Source of the DNA: JAVVUJ01 sp964461765
Lineage (GTDB): Bacteria > Bacillota > Clostridia > Peptostreptococcales > Anaerovoracaceae
Length of the DNA: 5,883 nt
Direction: 5' to 3'
Assembly: GCA_964461765.1 (NCBI GenBank)
Contig: CAYWVS010000115.1
Span: forward strand, 1-5,883
In this document: positions 1-5,883 of the stretch, one piece after another
Numbering within the stretch: position 1 is the first letter of the stretch
Layout: each line of letters begins with the position of its first letter
Program-made: the position numbers and the translations under genes
Notes under the pieces: generated by a model
The model's database searches: none
Seen by the model: only the letters and a program-made list of their open reading frames with translations
What the model was told of the DNA's origin: nothing

Positions 1-148
1 CCTTAGAAACCATGATTGTCTGTGCCCCATCCCTGTTAAGTACATGAGAGGTATCGCAAAGAATCATGCACTCAATATGATTTTGCCTGGCTATTCTAAC
101 GGTGGCGTCCACCACCGGACAACCGTCGGCATCAATTAAAATTCGCAT
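1..148 (-). CDS. YaiI/YqxD family protein (DUF188/UPF0178), N-terminal part, cut by the window edge
   Basis: The first 49 codons are present, and the reading frame is open to position 1. The start is ATG at 148-146 on the minus strand. It is preceded by a near-perfect Shine-Dalgarno, GGAGGTGAT (151-159 read on the minus strand), with 6 nt between GGAGG and the ATG. The translation begins MRILIDADGCPVVD and continues to CDTSHVLNRDGAQ. The 'IDADxCPV' opening and the 'CDTSHV' segment are hallmarks of the YaiI/YqxD family (DUF188, UPF0178), whose members are usually about 150 residues, so about two thirds of the protein lies outside the window. The family is generally placed with the PIN-like nuclease fold. 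The acidic residues D6 and D8 fit a metal site, but no reaction is firmly assigned. The gene is transcribed away from the regulator gene, with about 200 bp of divergent intergenic DNA between them. Nothing suggests a functional link to the transporter module. Confidence 0.87.
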   Translation of the reverse strand, partial: MRILIDADGCPVVDATVRIARQNHIECMILCDTSHVLNRDGAQTIMVSK

Positions 149-252
149 AAATCACCTCCAAAAGTGGAATTATTGTAACTTTCTTTTATTATTATTCCTA
201 TATTGTTTCTTATCTATAAATAAAGGAACTAACATTTTCTAGATAATAAAAA

Positions 253-263
253 ATTATATACCA
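253..263 (-). promoter_or_regulatory. Candidate minus-strand promoter (-10 region) for the YqxD-like gene
   Basis: Read on the minus strand, 263 to 253 gives TGGTATATAAT. This contains a consensus TATAAT (258-253) and, in an overlapping register, an extended -10 of the form TGG-TATATA (263-255). No convincing -35 hexamer is visible, because the expected position falls in the other arm of the inverted repeat. A transcript from here would carry a leader of about 100 nt before the ATG at 148. AT-rich DNA produces such matches easily, so this is tentative. Confidence 0.35.
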
Positions 264-283
264 TGGTTACTAAAAATGGTATA
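257..283. promoter_or_regulatory. Inverted repeat, candidate operator at the divergent promoters
   Basis: The arms TATACCAT (257-264) and ATGGTATA (276-283) are perfect 8-bp reverse complements separated by 11 bp, giving a 27-bp dyad. The right arm contains most of a plus-strand extended -10 element, and the left arm contains most of a minus-strand one. A protein bound here would cover both. The dyad also contains a loose direct repeat, TGGTTACT (264-271) and TGGTATACT (277-285), with starts 13 bp apart; OmpR-type regulators usually bind direct repeats. Whether the binder is the adjacent regulator or a dimeric repressor of another family cannot be told from sequence. Confidence 0.5.
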
Positions 284-285
284 CT
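277..285 (+). promoter_or_regulatory. Candidate extended -10 promoter for the regulator/kinase operon
   Basis: TGGTATACT matches the extended -10 form (TG-n followed by TATACT, five of six bases of TATAAT). No good -35 hexamer lies 17 bp upstream (TATACC at 257-262), which is common when an extended -10 is present or an activator is needed. Transcription would start near 291-293, giving a leader of about 60 nt before the start codon of the response regulator. This is the best promoter candidate upstream of the operon. Confidence 0.5.
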
Positions 286-344
286 TTTAATAAAAAACTG
301 TCCCAATACGATTGGAATAACTCAATTAAGAAATAAAAAATAGC

Positions 345-348
345 GAGG
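345..348 (+). promoter_or_regulatory. Ribosome binding site that decides the regulator start
   Basis: GAGG at 345-348 is the only Shine-Dalgarno before the regulator gene. Two in-frame TTG codons follow: 352-354 (3 nt spacing, too close) and 358-360 (9 nt spacing, acceptable). An in-frame TAA at 349-351 rules out any earlier start. The spacing favours 358. Confidence 0.6.
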
Positions 349-357
349 TAATTGAAT

Positions 358-1047
358 TTGAAATATAAATGTTTAGTAGTGGATGATGAATTGGCCATTG
401 GTCAGGCAACAAGCGAATATTTAACCATGTTTGACGTGCCCACAGCTTATGTTACCGATTCTGCATCGTGTTTAGAGTTTTTGAAGAACCATGAAGTTTC
501 TTTGCTTTTACTGGATATCAACCTGGGGAATGAATCTGGATTTACTCTCTGCAAAAAGCTGAGAGAAACGTTGGATATTCCCATCCTGTTTATTAGCGCT
601 CGTGCTGACGATGATGATGTGCTGACAGCCCTTAACCTGGGTGGAGATGATTACATAAAAAAACCTTACACTCTGAGTATTTTATTAGCAAAAGTCAAAG
701 CTGTGCTTCGACGATATGAAAACGGCACTGTATCCGATGATCCTCAGCAGTTTTGTTTCGGATCTGTGCTCTTGGATTACCGCTCCCACCGGGTATCTGT
801 AAAAGGTCAACCGGTTCACCTGAAGGAATTGGAATATAAGCTTCTGTGCTATCTTGTAGCAAATAAAAACCGTGTTCTTTCAAAAGATGAAATTTTTCAA
901 AACGTCTGGAAAGATGCCTTCACAGGAGATGGTACCCTTTCAGTGCATATACGGCACTTGCGAGAAAAGCTTGAAGAAAACCCCAACAACCCTATCTATA
1001 TTAAAACGATTTGGGGTACCGGATATATGTTTGAGGTTATGGAATGA
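358..1047 (+). CDS. OmpR/PhoB-family response regulator (VanR-like)
   Basis: This is a cytoplasmic DNA-binding response regulator of 229 residues, or 231 if translation starts at the TTG at 352. The length is normal for the OmpR/PhoB family. Numbering from the 352 start, the receiver domain covers about residues 5-120. It has the acidic pair D11/D12 in 'VVDDE', the phospho-accepting D55 in 'LLLLDINLG', the switch serine S82 and the conserved lysine-proline K104-P105 in 'IKKPY'. The C-terminal winged-helix DNA-binding domain (about 135-230) shows the typical 'LKELEYKLLCYL', 'VHIRHLREKLE' and 'IKTIWGTGYMFE' segments. All catalytic residues are intact, so phosphorylation control is expected. The gene overlaps the kinase gene by 4 nt (ATGA), which implies one transcript and a cognate pair. 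The start is TTG in either case, chosen at 358 on ribosome-binding-site spacing. The target genes are inferred, not seen: the convergent permease/hydrolase unit and possibly its own promoter. Confidence 0.93.
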   Translation: MKYKCLVVDDELAIGQATSEYLTMFDVPTAYVTDSASCLEFLKNHEVSLLLLDINLGNESGFTLCKKLRETLDIPILFISARADDDDVLTALNLGGDDYIKKPYTLSILLAKVKAVLRRYENGTVSDDPQQFCFGSVLLDYRSHRVSVKGQPVHLKELEYKLLCYLVANKNRVLSKDEIFQNVWKDAFTGDGTLSVHIRHLREKLEENPNNPIYIKTIWGTGYMFEVME

Positions 1048-2312
1048 TACAGGGAAAACGCATTACTTTTATTATCCTTTGCTTACTTCTAATCTGTGTG
1101 GGACTAATTTATTTTAGTTTACAAGATCAGGCAGTATTTCTACCGGATACCGTAGCAATGAACCGAGTCTCAAAGGAAGCAGGTTTGCACTGGCCTAATG
1201 TTGCAGCCGGTGATTATGGTGATTATGGTCAGCACTTTGTAGTCACCACTTTGGATGGTGAAGTGATTTATCCAACCAATTCTGATGTTTCAACGACACC
1301 TTTGGAGTCAGCAAAACATCTTGATCATCTGCTTACTGTCACTTCCCAGGGAAGAGTTGTTGGACTCATCCAATTTAAGACCGATATTTTGGAGCAAATC
1401 CGTTTGCATAATCAACAAAAATCTTTACTTCTTGCAGTAACTATTTTTATCATGACTATTTTGTCAGTTGGTTATTATATGTATTTAAACCGTATTATTG
1501 TTCGTCCATTTAATCGACTACAAGATTTTGCAAAGCGTATTTCTAATGGGAATCTCGATATTCCACTGCAGATGGATAAATATAACCTGTTTGGCGCTTT
1601 TACTGAGGCATTCGATATCCTGCGCACACAGCTTGCGTTATCCAGAGAAAAGGAACATCTTTCTGCCCAAAGTAAAAAGGAATTGGTGGCATCCCTCAGC
1701 CATGATATTAAAACCCCAGTGACTTCTATTAAGCTGCTCAGTGAGCTTATGCTTGCTACTGAGAAGGAAACGCAGACCGTTGAGCGATTGCATACCATCT
1801 ATGACAAAGCAGAGCAAATCGATAAGCTGATCTCCGATATGTTTCAAACTGCACTGGAGGAACTGGGAGAATTACCGATTCATTTGGCAGAATTGAGAAG
1901 CGATGTTTTGTTTAAGGTGATCAGGGATGCTGATTATTATGAAAAAACTAGCTGCTCCTCCATACCCCATTGTCTGATTGTAGCGGATGAAACCAGATTG
2001 GAACAAGTCATTGGAAACATTATTATGAACTCCTACAAATATGCGAATACTCCAATTCAAGTAAACTTTTCTCTACAAAATCAATTTCTGAATGTGGTGA
2101 TTCAGGATTACGGCAAAGGAGTGGAAGAGGAGGAGTTGATACATCTAACAAATAAATTCTATCGAGGGAAAAATGCCTTAACCCAAAAACAAAGCGGTTC
2201 AGGGTTAGGCTTATATATTTCCGCTCACATTATGGAGAAAATGGGGGGTAACCTTCGATGTTATAATTATTCTGATGGTTTTGCAGTAGAGCTGATGTTT
2301 CCCCTTGCATAA
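1044..2312 (+). CDS. Membrane sensor histidine kinase, partner of the response regulator
   Basis: This 422-residue protein senses a signal at or outside the membrane and phosphorylates the regulator encoded just upstream. A first membrane helix (about 7-25) and a second (about 128-147) flank an extracytoplasmic segment of about 100 residues that resembles no sensor domain I recognise. A HAMP linker follows (about 148-200). The dimerisation/phosphoacceptor region has H220 in 'SLSHDIKTPVTSIK', a VanS-like HisKA motif. The ATPase domain has an N box with N325 and N329 ('GNIIMNSYKYA'), the G1 box 'DYGKGV' (D355, G357, G359), an F box around 'KFYRG' (372) and the G2 box 'GSGLGL' (385-390). All expected motifs are present, so the kinase should be active. 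The ATG at 1044 overlaps the regulator stop as ATGA, and GAGG at 1033-1036 lies 7 nt upstream. The stimulus is unknown; a cell-wall-active peptide or antibiotic would fit the neighbours. Confidence 0.94.
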   Translation: MIQGKRITFIILCLLLICVGLIYFSLQDQAVFLPDTVAMNRVSKEAGLHWPNVAAGDYGDYGQHFVVTTLDGEVIYPTNSDVSTTPLESAKHLDHLLTVTSQGRVVGLIQFKTDILEQIRLHNQQKSLLLAVTIFIMTILSVGYYMYLNRIIVRPFNRLQDFAKRISNGNLDIPLQMDKYNLFGAFTEAFDILRTQLALSREKEHLSAQSKKELVASLSHDIKTPVTSIKLLSELMLATEKETQTVERLHTIYDKAEQIDKLISDMFQTALEELGELPIHLAELRSDVLFKVIRDADYYEKTSCSSIPHCLIVADETRLEQVIGNIIMNSYKYANTPIQVNFSLQNQFLNVVIQDYGKGVEEEELIHLTNKFYRGKNALTQKQSGSGLGLYISAHIMEKMGGNLRCYNYSDGFAVELMFPLA

Positions 2313-2315
2313 TCA

Positions 2316-2353
2316 TACTAGGGCACTTAATATTGCAACAAAGCGCCCTAGTA
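2316..2353. terminator. Hairpin between the two convergent operons, probable shared terminator
   Basis: TACTAGGGC (2316-2324) pairs perfectly with GCCCTAGTA (2345-2353). Past a single A/C mismatch, CTT (2326-2328) pairs with AAG (2341-2343), leaving a 12-nt loop. The stem starts 3 nt after the kinase stop codon and lies about 32 nt past the hydrolase stop codon on the other strand. It could therefore end transcription from both sides. The run of T after it is poor on both strands (plus strand: ATACGTTCTTTAATT), so efficiency as an intrinsic terminator is uncertain. It is the only stem of note in the 73-bp gap. Confidence 0.6.
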
Positions 2354-2385
2354 ATACGTTCTTTAATTCCGTCATTTCCAGCCTT

Positions 2386-4419
2386 TTATTCTTCTATCTT
2401 AAAGGTATCCCCGGGAGCACCTACCAGCAGTAGCTTTCCATTTTCAGGCAGGCGGACACTCTTGGAAGCCCCCGTCACGATGGAAGAAGTGTTCAACATA
2501 TCTCTGGAGTCGTAAACAAAGTATGCTGCCCCAGTTGGCAATCCTATGGTGATGTTCTTTCCGGCTAAATTCTTAGGAATGGTATACCAAATAGCGGTCT
2601 CCTGTGAAGTAAAACTACGTGAAAACTTTTTATTCGGTAGGTTTTCCATGTCATCCTCCGATAGATATCGACGCTTCAGTGCAAGTGGTTCGCTGCCCCC
2701 GAGGTTATACTCCAAATAATTTTTATTATCATTCGAATAAAAATGATAATCAAGCAAATCACGTCCCAACAGGATAGGAATTTCTACAAATGCTATGGCA
2801 TTGTCTTCATCCACAATCTTTGAGTTTCTAAAGTAACCCTCGCTTTCCTTTGGCAGTCGAATGGTTGTAACAGGCTCCAGATAACCTGAAGAGGAAGCTT
2901 TTTCGCTGATTAGGTAATATTTTTTACCTTCTCTTTCCCTCCAAGCAGCTCTCACCGATTCAGAAAGCAAGTGACTTTCTACTTTCTGTGCAAATGGTAC
3001 AGAATAGGCTAATTCTCCTAAACCCGGTTGCGTTTCATAGGAGGCGGCACTTAAATAAGACTCCCCGTTGCTGCCCTGATTAAAGGAAATATAGGTCTTT
3101 CCTTTTGTCCCACCCTCAGCAGACACCAATTTATATTCTTGAGATATATAATTCCCATTTGTAGAAATAAAGCGATTGTCTTCAGTAGGCAAGTATTCTT
3201 GAGTAATATTACGCTTTTCATCAAGTGTGCTAATATATAGGTGTCCATCCTTATCAAATCTCACTTTTAAGAGACCAAAGGACATATAGTAACCTTCATA
3301 GGACTGAAACTCTTCAGATACAGCTTGTCTTAATGTGGGTTCAGGTGCGGATGGTTTGATGTTAATGCGACCTGATAGTTCTAGAGTACTTAACAACATT
3401 TCCTGAACCAGAAGGGAATTCAACATGCTGGATCCACCGCTGGAAAGTGATACAGCGGTCATATTTTCTTCTGGAATAACTGTTAAATTGCCGTGATATA
3501 CCTTAGTATCACCACCTTTTTCTACCGCTTTAATCCCATAGGAATCAAATGGGGCTACATTGACACTATCCCATCCTAATCCATAATCAAACCGACCATC
3601 TCCTTCGTAGGGAAAGAAAGGGTTATTGATTTGAACAGTTTCCATTTCCTTCACTGATTTTTGAGATAAAATATTGCTGCCTTTTCTTGTAAATACTTGC
3701 CCGAAACGACACATATCTACCGCTGTGGATAAAATGCCGCCTGCACCGATTTCGTTGAGGTTTTCAGGGGGTAGCTCCATGTTGCTGTTGTTGTAGTATC
3801 CTTTGGCTTGCTGGGAACGGTCAAAGTCGCTGTTAGGTGTCTTTGTGTTTTGAAGGTTTAATTTAGCCGATATATTTTGTTCAATATAATCTGTAAATGA
3901 CATCCCGCTTACACGTTCTACCAAAATTTCCGCTAGGGTGAATCCGTCATTGCTATAGACTGAAAAACTTCCTGGCGCCGCCTTTAACCGCTGAGTTTCC
4001 AAGATTTTTAGGAAGGAATCATGTGCATAAGTGTTCACTTCACCAAGTAGCATAGCATTTTGGTCTGATGTGCCCATTAAACCGGCAGAATGATTTAGTA
4101 ACATACGGGGTGTAATAGAGATATAACGGTCATCAGCCATTTTAAATTCAGGAATGTATCTGGTAAGCGGCGCATCAAGTTCTATCTTTCCTTCCTCCAC
4201 CAGTTGCATAATTGCCAAGGGCGGGAAAATTTTACTGATAGAACCAATGCCGTAAATCCTTTCATCTGCCGAGAATTTATTATTTGTAATCCCTTGGGAC
4301 GATTTTACTTCCGCTTTGATCTCTGTAGCCTGTACTGGCACCAAACCCCATACCATAACTACAGTAAGGGTAGCTGCTAAAATCCTTAGCCAAGGCTTTC
4401 TATTTATAGAATAATTCAT
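2386..4419 (-). CDS. Exported serine hydrolase, beta-lactamase/D,D-peptidase fold (PF00144 type), with large C-terminal extension
   Basis: This 677-residue protein belongs to the serine beta-lactamase/penicillin-recognising family (class C/esterase branch). It carries a signal peptide: K8 and R12, a hydrophobic core of about 12-29, and likely cleavage after V29-Q30-A31. No lipobox or sorting signal was seen. The catalytic motifs are S60-I-S-K63 (SxxK) in 'YGIGSISKIF', Y155-S-N157 (YxN), and K301-G-G-D-T, where relatives have HxG or KTG. 'LLNHSAGL' (107-114) is another family signature. The hydrolase domain ends near residue 350. Residues from about 365 to 677 are predicted to be mostly beta strand. 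Their start ('YEGYYMSFGLLKVRFDKDGHLYI') resembles the beta-rich tail seen on many such hydrolases, and the rest is not recognised. The substrate is unknown; peptidoglycan peptides, other D-amino-acid peptides or an ester are possible. GGAGG at 4430-4434 lies 10 nt upstream of the ATG and overlaps the permease stop codon, so the two genes are co-expressed. Confidence 0.9.
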   Translation of the reverse strand: MNYSINRKPWLRILAATLTVVMVWGLVPVQATEIKAEVKSSQGITNNKFSADERIYGIGSISKIFPPLAIMQLVEEGKIELDAPLTRYIPEFKMADDRYISITPRMLLNHSAGLMGTSDQNAMLLGEVNTYAHDSFLKILETQRLKAAPGSFSVYSNDGFTLAEILVERVSGMSFTDYIEQNISAKLNLQNTKTPNSDFDRSQQAKGYYNNSNMELPPENLNEIGAGGILSTAVDMCRFGQVFTRKGSNILSQKSVKEMETVQINNPFFPYEGDGRFDYGLGWDSVNVAPFDSYGIKAVEKGGDTKVYHGNLTVIPEENMTAVSLSSGGSSMLNSLLVQEMLLSTLELSGRINIKPSAPEPTLRQAVSEEFQSYEGYYMSFGLLKVRFDKDGHLYISTLDEKRNITQEYLPTEDNRFISTNGNYISQEYKLVSAEGGTKGKTYISFNQGSNGESYLSAASYETQPGLGELAYSVPFAQKVESHLLSESVRAAWREREGKKYYLISEKASSSGYLEPVTTIRLPKESEGYFRNSKIVDEDNAIAFVEIPILLGRDLLDYHFYSNDNKNYLEYNLGGSEPLALKRRYLSEDDMENLPNKKFSRSFTSQETAIWYTIPKNLAGKNITIGLPTGAAYFVYDSRDMLNTSSIVTGASKSVRLPENGKLLLVGAPGDTFKIEE

Positions 4420-4429
4420 TTCTCTAATT

Positions 4430-4436
4430 CCTCCTA
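4430..4436 (-). promoter_or_regulatory. Permease stop codon overlapping the hydrolase ribosome binding site
   Basis: On the minus strand, 4436 to 4430 reads TAGGAGG. The TAG (4436-4434) ends the permease, and GGAGG (4434-4430) is the Shine-Dalgarno of the hydrolase gene, sharing one base. The spacing to the ATG is 10 nt, slightly long but workable. Ribosomes finishing the permease would release on the next gene's initiation site, which favours translational coupling and a linked dose of the two products. Confidence 0.7.
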
Positions 4437-5883
4437 TTCGCTCAAAAGGTCATACACTGAAACTTTTCTAATTCGGTATGCAGACAGCAATCCAATCAAA
4501 CATGTAAATCCTATAATGGATAGGCAAATTCCCATAATCATAGGCGTATTTATGGAAAACTGCATATTGGATATTCCCACTTTATGAAACATGACATAAA
4601 ATAATGGATTGGCGCTAATGCAGCCACTCAATGCTCCAAGAGCCACCCCTACTATAGCCGCAGGCAGGATGCTCCACATGATCTGAAGGGTAAGTTGAGA
4701 AGTTGTATAACCCATTGCTTTAAATATTCCAAATTCCCGTTTCCATTTTCGAATCATAGCTCCAATGACCATGCTGATAATCAGGGACACGATTAATGCA
4801 GAAAAAATCAAAATGGTCTGAAATAGCGAAGTAATCATTGCATTTAGGGAATATGTTTGTGCCTGCACATTGATTGCGTAGTTCTCCATTCGTTCTATTT
4901 TATAGGTCTCCGAACTGCCCTGAAACAGGATTTGCCCATCTACCATCATGGCATACTGGATGCTGTCTACATCGTACAACGCCAACAGATTCGACATTTT
5001 CTCCCTTACTCTTTTATGAATCAGATCTGCGACCTGACCTTTTTCGTTTTCTTCAACCGGTTGAATACTATACAAAGCGCTCATAGTCTCTATAAATTCA
5101 TCAATCTCTACACCCTCTTCCAAATAAATGTTGATTGTTTTTTGCTGGTAATAAGGGTTTAGCGTCTGCATTCCCGGTAATGTGACAAATGCGACACGTC
5201 CTGACATATTCAGACTCTGCGTCAGCCCGGTGATTAAAAATTCTTCTGAAATATCACCTAACTGAAACTGTATGGTATCGCCTATGTTCTTATGATATAA
5301 GTTTGCAATTGCTCCGGATATGACCACTTCATTTTCGTATTTTGGCATTACCCCTTCATATACACTCAAGCTTTCCATAACACTAAAATCATCTGATATA
5401 TAGACCATCAGTTCCTGATCTTCCACGGTGAGCGTCGTCATATCTAACATAGAGGTCTTTCGTATACCGTTTTTCCCTGAAATTTCATCTATAAACTGTT
5501 TTGCATCCGTATGGGGTGTAAGGTGCACTAACACATCTGAAATCTCTACTCCTGCCATTCTGATTAGCGCAGCCTTATCAGCCACCATATTGCTATAAAG
5601 TGTTCCGGATACAATCATTATAACCGTTACCCCCAACAAAACTCCTGCCAACATGATATTCTGTTTTGGGTTGGCAATGGCATATTTACCTGCTAATTTT
5701 AAATGTAGCATCCCTTTCTTTTCCAAAGGAAAGCGATTTTTGTTAAAATTATGAGTCATCAGACCACCCCGCAATGCCACAATGGGAGGCAGCTTTCGAA
5801 TGCGAAGCACGTCAAACAGAGTGGCACTTAGCACAAAGGCCATCAGCAACAAAATATTCATACTGCTTATTAGTAAATCTACC
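4434..5883 (-). CDS. FtsX/MacB-type ABC transporter permease, C-terminal part, cut by the window edge
   Basis: The last 482 codons of a permease are present. An ATG lies at 5861, but the frame stays open to the right edge (residues VDLLISS before it). That ATG falls inside a membrane helix, so it is not the true start. Numbering from that Met, segments are: a membrane helix (up to 19), the linker 'RKLPPIVALRGG' (22-33) that usually closes the first FtsX unit, a membrane helix (69-90), an extracytoplasmic region (91-345), and three membrane helices (about 346-369, 394-416, 440-463). The signature loop 'RKWKREFGIFKAMGY' (371-385) and the tail 'RIRKVSVYDLLSE' are typical of FtsX permeases. The pattern matches the second half of a duplicated two-unit permease, in full usually about 750-900 residues. 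Such proteins move lipids, peptides or antibiotics or relay mechanical signals, powered by a separate ATPase not seen here. The hydrolase gene follows 14 bp downstream. Confidence 0.9.
   Translation of the reverse strand, partial: VDLLISSMNILLLMAFVLSATLFDVLRIRKLPPIVALRGGLMTHNFNKNRFPLEKKGMLHLKLAGKYAIANPKQNIMLAGVLLGVTVIMIVSGTLYSNMVADKAALIRMAGVEISDVLVHLTPHTDAKQFIDEISGKNGIRKTSMLDMTTLTVEDQELMVYISDDFSVMESLSVYEGVMPKYENEVVISGAIANLYHKNIGDTIQFQLGDISEEFLITGLTQSLNMSGRVAFVTLPGMQTLNPYYQQKTINIYLEEGVEIDEFIETMSALYSIQPVEENEKGQVADLIHKRVREKMSNLLALYDVDSIQYAMMVDGQILFQGSSETYKIERMENYAINVQAQTYSLNAMITSLFQTILIFSALIVSLIISMVIGAMIRKWKREFGIFKAMGYTTSQLTLQIMWSILPAAIVGVALGALSGCISANPLFYVMFHKVGISNMQFSINTPMIMGICLSIIGFTCLIGLLSAYRIRKVSVYDLLSE

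Larger units (their letters stand above)
149..357. other. Divergent AT-rich intergenic region between the YqxD-like gene and the regulator gene
   Basis: This stretch of about 200 bp is very rich in A and T and has no coding frame of note. It holds the ribosome binding site of the minus-strand gene (151-159), an inverted repeat with promoter-like elements (253-285), a small 5-bp dyad CCAAT-ACG-ATTGG (303-315) and the ribosome binding site of the regulator gene (345-348). No structured riboswitch or intrinsic terminator was seen in it. Confidence 0.7.

Noticed and set aside
161..240. Search for a standard -35/-10 promoter closer to the YqxD-like gene
   Set aside because: Only partial -10 matches (for example TACAAT at 177-172 on the minus strand) were found, with no acceptable -35 at 16-18 bp.
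303..315. Small dyad CCAAT-ACG-ATTGG in the regulator leader
   Set aside because: Five-base arms are expected by chance at this scale, and no second copy was seen.
322..355. Hairpin TCAATTA / TAATTGA that would place the regulator ribosome binding site in its loop
   Set aside because: The stem is 7 bp with only one G-C pair and a 20-nt loop, which is too weak in such AT-rich DNA to claim an RNA switch.
872..1117. Plus-strand open frame of 81 codons spanning the regulator/kinase junction
   Set aside because: It is a different frame of two well-supported genes, and its translation shows nothing recognisable.
2333..2515. Plus-strand open frame of 60 codons across the hydrolase 3' end
   Set aside because: It begins in the hairpin loop, has no ribosome binding site and lies antisense to the conserved hydrolase frame, so it is a chance frame.
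4857..5162. Plus-strand open frame of 101 codons antisense to the permease
   Set aside because: It shows no family motif and no ribosome binding site, and it is fully covered by the permease frame, whose protein features are clear.

Overview
The window looks chromosomal and comes from a low-GC Gram-positive bacterium, most likely a member of the Clostridia or a relative. The evidence is the strong GGAGG-type ribosome binding sites, TTG start codons, AT-rich intergenic DNA, a two-component pair of the VanR/VanS type and an exported serine hydrolase with a Gram-positive style signal peptide. The species cannot be named from this sequence alone.

Layout from left to right. Positions 1-148 (minus strand) hold the first 49 codons of a YaiI/YqxD-family (DUF188/UPF0178) protein that runs off the left edge. 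Positions 149-357 are an AT-rich divergent intergenic region. It contains an 8-bp inverted repeat (257-264 / 276-283) that overlaps a good extended -10 element on the plus strand and a similar one on the minus strand. Positions 358-1047 and 1044-2312 (plus strand) are an OmpR-family response regulator and its membrane sensor histidine kinase, joined by an ATGA overlap. Positions 2313-2385 are a short convergent intergenic region with one hairpin. Positions 2386-4419 (minus strand) encode a 677-residue exported serine hydrolase of the beta-lactamase/D,D-peptidase fold. Positions 4434-5883 (minus strand) hold the C-terminal part of a large FtsX/MacB-type ABC transporter permease whose 5' end lies outside the window.

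How the genes may work together. The permease and hydrolase form one minus-strand transcription unit: the permease stop codon overlaps the hydrolase ribosome binding site, and the hydrolase is the downstream gene. The regulator/kinase pair converges on this unit. A two-component system next to an FtsX-type ABC transporter is a familiar arrangement for sensing and resisting cell-envelope-active peptides or antibiotics (the Bce, Cpr and Nsr-type modules). Here the partner would be an exported penicillin-recognising-type serine hydrolase. That role is an inference from gene order. The ATPase subunit expected for the permease is not in the window and would be looked for beyond its right edge. No mobile element, CRISPR array, tRNA or rRNA was seen.
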